Assembly: GCA_012513595.1 (NCBI GenBank)
Contig: JAAZBY010000699.1
Coordinates: forward strand, 1 to 5,275
DNA from: Chloroflexota bacterium
Lineage (GTDB): Bacteria; Chloroflexota; Anaerolineae; UBA1429
DNA: 5,275 nt
Direction: 5' to 3'
Shown: positions 1 to 4,103 of the stretch, in pieces
Layout of the letters: every line of letters begins with the position of its first letter
Numbering within the stretch: the stretch's first letter is position 1
Translations under genes and position numbers: made by a program
The notes under the pieces: generated by a model
The model's input: only the letters and a program-made list of their open reading frames with translations
Told to the model about the DNA's origin: nothing
Databases searched by the model: none

Positions 1-30
1 TACTCCCCTTAGCCTGTTAGCGAGCATTCG

Positions 31-432
31 ATGACGCTTGACGATGTCTTGTCGATAGTCGACGGCAGACTGGTCACCCAAGGCGTGGACCTCGCGTGTG
101 ATATCCAGATGGCCTGTGGCGCGGATCTCATGAGCGACGTCCTGGCCTTCACCCACTCGGGGACTTTGCTGTTGACCGGGCTAATCAATCCTCAGGTGGT
201 ACGCACCGCCGAGATGGCTGGTGTCTGTGCCATCGTTTTTGTGCGCGGCAAAGTTCCTCCCGCTGATACGGTCTCCCTGGCGAAAGAAAAGGAAATACCA
301 CTGTTGGCGACCCGTCTCACGCTCTACGAAGCGTGCGGGCGGCTCTATCAGGCTGGTCTGCCCAGTTGTGGCGTTTTTGACCTGGGGTCCGACTCGTGGC
401 GCGCTGCCTTTGACCGCGGCCCCCTCAAGTAG
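31..432 (+). CDS. Small DRTGG-type domain protein (first copy)
   Basis: A 133-residue soluble protein that resembles the stand-alone DRTGG domains found beside hydrogenase and NADH-dehydrogenase-like operons. The DRTGG domain was named from phosphotransacetylase-like and CBS-containing proteins; its function is unknown and a ligand-binding or regulatory role is usually supposed. Visible pattern: an N-terminal helix opening with MTLDDVLSIV, a CGADLMSDVLAF segment at about residues 29-40 matching the usual GGYASDLLS-like motif, alternating hydrophobic strands (LLLTGL, residues 46-51; CAIVFVRG, 66-73), then EIPLLATRLTLYEACGRLY (88-106), the typical end of the fold. Residues 107-133 are an unconserved-looking tail. 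No signal peptide or membrane segment is seen. ATG at 31 is preceded in frame by a stop at 10-12 and by only a weak GCGAG (20-24). It is the first of two such genes flanking the CBS-ATPase gene. Family call fairly sure, function unknown. Confidence 0.75.
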   Translation: MTLDDVLSIVDGRLVTQGVDLACDIQMACGADLMSDVLAFTHSGTLLLTGLINPQVVRTAEMAGVCAIVFVRGKVPPADTVSLAKEKEIPLLATRLTLYEACGRLYQAGLPSCGVFDLGSDSWRAAFDRGPLK

Positions 433-458
433 GGCGCATCCTCGCAGCACCGTCAGAG

Positions 459-481
459 CGGCCTCCGACGGCTTGAGGCCG
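459..481 (+). promoter_or_regulatory. Predicted hairpin covering the ribosome binding site of the CBS-ATPase gene
   Basis: CGGCCTC at 459-465 is the exact reverse complement of GAGGCCG at 475-481, giving a 7-bp GC-rich stem with a 9-base loop. The only Shine-Dalgarno-like run before the TTG start at 486 is GAGG at 475-478, so it lies in the 3' arm of the stem. No U-run follows, so this does not look like a terminator. If it folds in the mRNA it would restrain initiation at an already weak TTG codon. The pairing is read directly from sequence; the regulatory effect is inference and a chance stem cannot be excluded in such GC-rich DNA. Confidence 0.4.
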
Positions 482-485
482 AACG

Positions 486-1403
486 TTGGACGAGATTGCG
501 TCCGCTGACATTACCAGGGCTCAGGAGCTTATTTACGAGCTCAAGATCGAGCAGGTGATGACCAAAGACGTCATCACCTGCGCTCCGGACCTGCCCATTC
601 GTGACCTGAAAGAGCTGCTGCGCGTCAAGCGCATCTCGGGCGTGCCTGTGTTGTACGAAGGGCACCTGGTCGGCATGATCAGCATCGAGAACCTGATTCA
701 GGCCCTCGAGAAGGGCGATCTCTCCAGCTGTGTCCGCGACCACATGACAACAGCGGTGCAGACGGTACGCGCCGATGACTCGGTGGTCAGCGCGGTGAAT
801 CTGTTCGCCAAGTTCGGCTACGGACGCTTCCCGGTGATGAATGCCGATGGCGACCTGGTCGGCCTGCTCACCAAGGGAGACATCGTGCGCGGCCTGTTGC
901 GGCAGATGGAAGTCCGCTGGCATGCGGAAGAGATTCAGCGGTACCGTGCCAGCCACATCTTTCAGGACATCGAATCGGACGAGACCGGCCTGATTCTGCG
1001 CTACAAGGTCGCCCAGCACGACTTTGTGCACGGCGGTGAGGCTTCCAGCAAGATCAAGCGGGCCCTGGACCGGCTGGGCGCCCATCCGCGCATCATCCGT
1101 CGGGTAGCCGTGGCGGCCTACGAGGCCGAGACGAATCTGATCATCCACTCGGTCGGCGGGGAGTTGATCGCCGAAGTGCGGCCGGATCGCGTGCGCATCA
1201 CCGCGATCGATTCCGGCCCCGGCATCCCCGACGTCGAGGCGGCCCTCACCGCCGGCTTTTCCACGGCGCCGGACTGGATCCGCGAGATGGGTTTTGGGGC
1301 CGGCATCGGGCTGAGCAACATCAAGGCCTGTTCGGACGAGATGAAGCTCGTCTCTGAGGTGGGCGTGGGCACACGCTTGGAGATGACCTTCAACCTGCAA
1401 TAG
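486..1403 (+). CDS. CBS-pair protein fused to an RsbW-like histidine-kinase-type ATPase domain
   Basis: A 305-residue cytoplasmic fusion. Residues about 20-75 and 84-140 form two CBS domains. Each holds the G-h-h-S/T-x-x-D/N signature that contacts the ribose of adenine nucleotides in characterised CBS pairs: GMISIEN at 63-69 and GLLTKGD at 126-132. Residues about 165-305 are a HATPase_c domain of the anti-sigma/SpoIIAB-RsbW type: N box with E and N in AYEAETNLIIH (211-221), G1 box DSGPGIPD (242-249), G2 box GFGAGIGLSNI (269-279), and the closing GTRLEMTF (295-302). There is no histidine phosphoacceptor (DHp) domain, so it is not a classical sensor kinase. A likely role is a nucleotide-sensing protein kinase or anti-sigma-like switch; its target is not visible here. 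The TTG start at 486 is forced: an in-frame stop lies at 474-476, and GAGG (475-478) sits 7 bases upstream of the TTG. Domain calls are strong; role is inferred. Confidence 0.88.
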   Translation: MDEIASADITRAQELIYELKIEQVMTKDVITCAPDLPIRDLKELLRVKRISGVPVLYEGHLVGMISIENLIQALEKGDLSSCVRDHMTTAVQTVRADDSVVSAVNLFAKFGYGRFPVMNADGDLVGLLTKGDIVRGLLRQMEVRWHAEEIQRYRASHIFQDIESDETGLILRYKVAQHDFVHGGEASSKIKRALDRLGAHPRIIRRVAVAAYEAETNLIIHSVGGELIAEVRPDRVRITAIDSGPGIPDVEAALTAGFSTAPDWIREMGFGAGIGLSNIKACSDEMKLVSEVGVGTRLEMTFNLQ

Positions 1404-1414
1404 GATGGAGCGCC

Positions 1415-1768
1415 ATGCCAGAGATGACCGTCCGCACCGTCGCAGACAGGTTGGGGTTGCAGGTTGCCGCAGCGTCCGGCCGATTGGATAATGTCATCAC
1501 CGGGGGCTATGCGTCGGACCTGCTCAGCTGCGTGATGGCCGGCGCCCAGGCCGGCAACGCCTGGGTGACGCTACAGGCCCACATGAACGTGGTCGCCGTA
1601 GCCGCTCTGCTGGACCTGGCCTGTGTGATCATCACCGAGGGCGCCCAGATGGATGAGGCGGCCCTGGCACGCGCCGACGAGAAGGGGATCCCGACACTCC
1701 TGACCGAGCAGAGCACCTACACCGTGGTGACGCGGCTGGCCGCCCTCGGCATCTGCGGCTCACGGTAG
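1415..1768 (+). CDS. Small DRTGG-type domain protein (second copy)
   Basis: A 117-residue protein of the same small DRTGG-like family as the gene at 31-432, but strongly diverged from it. The hallmark segment is ITGGYASDLLSCVMAGA (residues 28-44), followed by AWVTLQAHMNVVAVAALLDLA (49-69, read as a strand then a helix), a buried strand CVIITEG (70-76) and GIPTLLTEQSTYTVVTRLAALGI (91-113), which ends the domain. It lacks the C-terminal tail of the first copy. No catalytic residues, membrane segment or signal peptide are seen. The function of this family is not established; the context suggests a regulatory or ligand-binding role. ATG at 1415 lies 11 bases after the previous stop, with AGGA (1402-1405) 9 bases and GGAG (1407-1410) 4 bases upstream. 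An in-frame ATG at 1424 is a possible alternative start that would remove three residues. Confidence 0.78.
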   Translation: MPEMTVRTVADRLGLQVAAASGRLDNVITGGYASDLLSCVMAGAQAGNAWVTLQAHMNVVAVAALLDLACVIITEGAQMDEAALARADEKGIPTLLTEQSTYTVVTRLAALGICGSR

Positions 1769-2566
1769 ATGGTGGTAGGCGCAGATGCCTCGGCGGAAGG
1801 CGTCACGCTGCGCCAGATCGCGGCCGACCTGCACGTACATACGGTAGCATCGGGCTGCGCCGAGACGGAGATGCTGCCGCCGCTCATCGTCGAGCGGGCC
1901 GTCGAGGTTGGCCTGGGCCTGATCGCGATCACCGACCATAACACGGCCTGCAACGCCGGGGCGGTGATGCGCGCAGCGCGGGGCCTGCCGCTAACGGTGT
2001 GGCCGGGCCTGGAAGTGCAGACGCGTGAGGAGGTTCATCTCCTCTGTCTGTTTGAAAGTTTGGACCAGGCGCTGGACTGGCAGGCCCGCATCTACGCGGC
2101 CTTGCCGAGGCTGCCCAACCGCCCGGAGGTCTTTGGCGCCCAGCTGATCGTCGACCATCGCGGCGACTATGTGTGGACGAACGAGCGGCTCCTGGCAACC
2201 TCGACCTCACTGAGCGTAGACGAGGTCGTGCGGGGCGTCGCCCTCCTGGGAGGGTTGACCATCGCCGCCCACGTCGACCGGCCGGCGTACAGCCTGCTGG
2301 CCAACCTGGGCTTTGTGCCGGAAGGGCTGGCCCTGGCAGCGGTAGAGATCGCACACCCGGCCAGGTGGTGGGCGGGGGCGGGCCGCTCCGCGCCGTTGGC
2401 GGGCATGGCGCTCACCGCGTCCAGCGATGCACATTGTCTGTCAGACCTGCGCGTGCGCATGACCCTGCAGGTAGCGAGGCCCTCGCTCAGCGAGCTGCGC
2501 CTGGCCTTACAGGGCCTGGGCGGGCGACGGGTGTCCTTGGCAGAGGGGCGGGATGCGGCCCGCTAG
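1769..2566 (+). CDS. PHP-domain metal-dependent phosphoesterase
   Basis: A 265-residue protein of the PHP superfamily (polymerase and histidinol phosphatase fold, TrpH/YciV-like group), which uses two or three metal ions to hydrolyse phosphoesters. Visible metal-ligand motifs: DLHVHT (H22, H24), ITDHN (D56, H57), PGLEV (E82), EVHLLCLF (H90), AAHVDRP (H168) and SSDAH (D220, H222). The order and set are those expected of an active enzyme. The substrate cannot be told from sequence; relatives cleave histidinol phosphate, nucleotides or short RNA. It is found beside DRTGG and CBS-ATPase genes, so a signalling phosphatase or nucleotide-turnover role is possible but unproven. ATG at 1769 directly follows the TAG of the second DRTGG gene with no spacer and no good Shine-Dalgarno, pointing to translational coupling; GTG at 1772 is an alternative start. 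Residues 1-15 precede the domain and look unconserved. Confidence 0.88.
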   Translation: MVVGADASAEGVTLRQIAADLHVHTVASGCAETEMLPPLIVERAVEVGLGLIAITDHNTACNAGAVMRAARGLPLTVWPGLEVQTREEVHLLCLFESLDQALDWQARIYAALPRLPNRPEVFGAQLIVDHRGDYVWTNERLLATSTSLSVDEVVRGVALLGGLTIAAHVDRPAYSLLANLGFVPEGLALAAVEIAHPARWWAGAGRSAPLAGMALTASSDAHCLSDLRVRMTLQVARPSLSELRLALQGLGGRRVSLAEGRDAAR

Positions 2567-2609
2567 AAGCACGATGCTCTATCAGCGATGCGGCGAGAAT
2601 GCACACTAG

Positions 2610-2614
2610 GGAGG
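2610..2614 (+). promoter_or_regulatory. Ribosome binding site of the NuoE-like gene
   Basis: GGAGG, part of the longer AGGGAGGAG at 2608-2616, lies 7 bases before the GTG at 2622. Together with the ribosome binding sites at 3657-3661 and 4091-4096 it is among the strongest in the window, and it fixes GTG as the start. It follows a 55-base gap (2567-2621) in which I see no convincing promoter or terminator. Confidence 0.85.
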
Positions 2615-2621
2615 AGTCGAC

Positions 2622-3110
2622 GTGGTCGAAGAGCTACAGGCAGTGGCTGAGGAGACCTTGGACATGGCCGCCCTCGACGAGGTGTTGGACCATCACACCT
2701 CGGAGGAGGGCGCCTTGATCGCCGTGCTGCAGGAGGCACAGGGGATCTATGGCTATCTGCCGAGTGAGGTACTGCGGCACATCTCCCGCAGGCTCCGGGT
2801 ACCTCTCAGCCAGATCTACGGCGTGGCAACCTTCTATGCCCAGTTCTACCTGGAGAAGCGCGGCCGCAACACCGTACGCGTGTGTGACGGCACCGCCTGC
2901 CACGTGCGCGGCGCCGCCAAGATCATCACCGCCCTGGAGAAGGACCTGGGCGTGCAGGCCGGTGAGACGACCCCCGACTATCGCGTGTCGCTGGAAGTGG
3001 TGTACTGCCTCGGGTCGTGCGGCCTGTCTCCCGTGGCCGTCATTAACGACCATGTGATCGGCCGCCTGATCCCGGAAAAGGCCGTCGCGATGGTACGCGA
3101 ACTGCAATAG
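2622..3110 (+). CDS. nuoE: NuoE-like [2Fe-2S] subunit (HydC/HndA type) of an NAD(P)H-linked oxidoreductase
   Basis: A 162-residue thioredoxin-fold iron-sulfur protein homologous to NuoE of complex I, HydC of the trimeric bifurcating hydrogenase and HndA. The N-terminal helical part runs over about residues 15-78 (ALIAVLQEAQGIYGYLP, then VPLSQIYGVATFYAQF). The thioredoxin-like part binds one [2Fe-2S] cluster through C88 and C93 (VCDGTAC) and C129 and C133 (YCLGSCG), spaced C-x4-C-x35-C-x3-C as in the family. It would pass electrons between the NuoF-type FMN subunit and partner subunits in the cytoplasm. The length is normal for the family. The start is GTG, chosen for the strong GGAGG upstream. 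Its stop (3108-3110) overlaps the GTG of the next gene by one base. Because no membrane or quinone-module gene is present, a soluble hydrogenase- or formate-dehydrogenase-type complex is more likely than complex I. Confidence 0.93.
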   Translation: MVEELQAVAEETLDMAALDEVLDHHTSEEGALIAVLQEAQGIYGYLPSEVLRHISRRLRVPLSQIYGVATFYAQFYLEKRGRNTVRVCDGTACHVRGAAKIITALEKDLGVQAGETTPDYRVSLEVVYCLGSCGLSPVAVINDHVIGRLIPEKAVAMVRELQ

Positions 3111-3652
3111 TGCGCGAACTCTCGCTGCATCTGCTGGACCTGGTCGAGAACTCGCTGGAGGCGGGCGCCAGCCTGGTGGAGATCGAGATAGTCGAGGACC
3201 ACGGGCGCAACCTGCTGTCCATGGCCGTGAGTGACAACGGCAAGGGGATGGATACCGAGGTGGTCGCTCGGGCCACAGACCCGTTCTACACCACCCGGAC
3301 GACGCGTTCGGTGGGCATGGGCATCCCGCTCTTGCGGGCGGCGGCCCAGCAGTGCAACGGGGACCTATGGGTCACGTCTCGCCAGGGCGAGGGGACCCAG
3401 GTGCGTGCCGAGTTTGCGCTGGATCACATCGACCGCGCACCGCTCGGCGACCTCAAGGCGACGCTGATGGGGATATTGCTGTCCAACCGCAGCTGTGACG
3501 TTCGCTACACGCACCGTGTCGATAGGAGGCAGTTCTCTTTTGACACCCGGGATCTTCGTGCGGCGCTAGGGAACGTCCCCCTGGCGCATCCCAGGGTGCG
3601 GGCCTGGATAGAGGCCTTTCTCGATGAGGGGTTTGCGGGTCTAGTTGGCTAG
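3110..3652 (+). CDS. Stand-alone GHKL (histidine-kinase-type) ATPase embedded in the NuoE-NuoF operon
   Basis: A 180-residue protein consisting of a HATPase_c domain and a short C-terminal extension. N box: LLDLVENSLEAGA (residues 8-20, with catalytic-type E13 and Mg-binding N14). G1 box: DNGKGMD (42-48). A DPFYTTR lid segment (57-63) as in MutL-like and kinase ATPases; G2 box SVGMGIPLL (67-75); closing GEGTQVRAEF (93-102). No DHp/HisKA region or sensor domain is present, so histidine autophosphorylation in the usual way is not expected. Residues 106-180 (PLGDLKATLMGIL, then WIEAFLDEG near the end) form an extension that I recall from relatives in hydrogenase operons, function unknown. The GTG start overlaps the nuoE stop in TAGTG, so translation is probably coupled. 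A homologue, often labelled histidine kinase, lies in the same place in clostridial hydrogenase clusters. Its biochemical role is not established. Confidence 0.85.
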   Translation: MRELSLHLLDLVENSLEAGASLVEIEIVEDHGRNLLSMAVSDNGKGMDTEVVARATDPFYTTRTTRSVGMGIPLLRAAAQQCNGDLWVTSRQGEGTQVRAEFALDHIDRAPLGDLKATLMGILLSNRSCDVRYTHRVDRRQFSFDTRDLRAALGNVPLAHPRVRAWIEAFLDEGFAGLVG

Positions 3653-3656
3653 GCAG

Positions 3657-3661
3657 AGGAG
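3657..3661 (+). promoter_or_regulatory. Ribosome binding site that sets the ferredoxin start
   Basis: AGGAG, 7 bases before the ATG at 3669, decides this start against an in-frame TTG at 3645 that would add eight residues (MARQRRTE) and overlap the preceding gene. Confidence 0.8.
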
Positions 3662-3668
3662 AACAGAG

Positions 3669-4040
3669 ATGCCCAAACTCACGTCGCTGGACGATCTGCG
3701 CAGGCTGCGCGAACAGGTGGAGCGCGAGATCCACACCCGCACAGACACCGGCACGACCATCACGGTCGGCATGGGCACCTGCGGGATTGCGGCGGGTGCC
3801 CGAGAGACGATGCAGGCCATCCTCCGGGAGCTCGCCGAGCGCGACATCAACGCCAACGTGCGCACGGTGGGCTGCATTGGCATGTGCCACCGTGAGCCGC
3901 TGGTCGATATCGAGCAGGCCGGGCACCCCCGGGTTACCTATGGCAATATCTCGGCGGACCGCGTGGCCCGCCTTGTCGAGGAGCATCTGCAGAAGGGCAC
4001 CGTCGTCGAGGAGTGGGTGGTAGGCCGTCTGGCCCCGTAG
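3669..4040 (+). CDS. Thioredoxin-like [2Fe-2S] ferredoxin, HndB-like
   Basis: A 123-residue protein of the thioredoxin-like ferredoxin family, the HndB-type small subunit of NAD(P)-linked hydrogenases. After an Arg/Glu-rich amphipathic N-terminal helix (residues 7-21) comes ITVGMGTCGIAAGARET (31-47), then VRTVGCIGMCHREPLVDI (64-81) and a C-terminal helix ending LVEEHLQKGTVVEEW (102-116). Only three cysteines are present: C38, C69 and C73. The second pair has the C-x3-C spacing, while the first site has one cysteine instead of a C-x4-C pair; from memory this GTCGIAAGA form is usual for the family, so how the cluster is held is unclear. The same fold recurs as the N-terminal domain of the next gene, which has four cysteines. 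It likely relays electrons to or from the NuoF-type subunit. Start chosen at ATG 3669 by the AGGAG upstream. Confidence 0.88.
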   Translation: MPKLTSLDDLRRLREQVEREIHTRTDTGTTITVGMGTCGIAAGARETMQAILRELAERDINANVRTVGCIGMCHREPLVDIEQAGHPRVTYGNISADRVARLVEEHLQKGTVVEEWVVGRLAP

Positions 4041-4090
4041 CGCGGCGCAGCACCCCAGCACCTATTGCGCGAAGCGTCAAAGTCACTTCC

Positions 4091-4096
4091 AGGAGG
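4091..4096 (+). promoter_or_regulatory. Ribosome binding site of the NuoF-like gene
   Basis: AGGAGG, 7 bases before the ATG at 4104. It lies at the end of a 63-base gap (4041-4103) in which I see no other element. An ATG at 4097 touches the site and is in another frame. Confidence 0.85.
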
Positions 4097-4103
4097 ATGT
4101 GTC

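Noticed and set aside
453..1400. Long open frame on the minus strand (315 codons) opposite the CBS-ATPase gene
   Set aside because: It mirrors a gene with clear CBS and ATPase motifs. Its translation is low-complexity and His/Asp/Arg-rich with no recognisable domain, as expected for antisense frames in GC-rich DNA.
2537..2566. TTGGCA at 2537-2542 as a possible -35 box of an internal promoter before nuoE
   Set aside because: No credible -10 hexamer occurs at 16-18 bases spacing (the region reads CCGCTA), and it lies inside the PHP coding sequence.
2634..3107. Minus-strand open frame (157 codons) opposite the NuoE-like gene, and a similar one at 3453-4061
   Set aside because: Neither has any domain; the opposite strand encodes complete cysteine or ATPase motifs.
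3579..3596. Inverted repeat CCCTGG/CCAGGG with a 6-base loop
   Set aside because: It is inside the coding region of the ATPase gene and has no following U-run, so it is not a terminator; probably a by-product of codon choice.
3645..3668. TTG at 3645 as the start of the HndB-like ferredoxin
   Set aside because: It would overlap the previous gene and ignore the AGGAG at 3657-3661, which is ideally spaced for the ATG at 3669.
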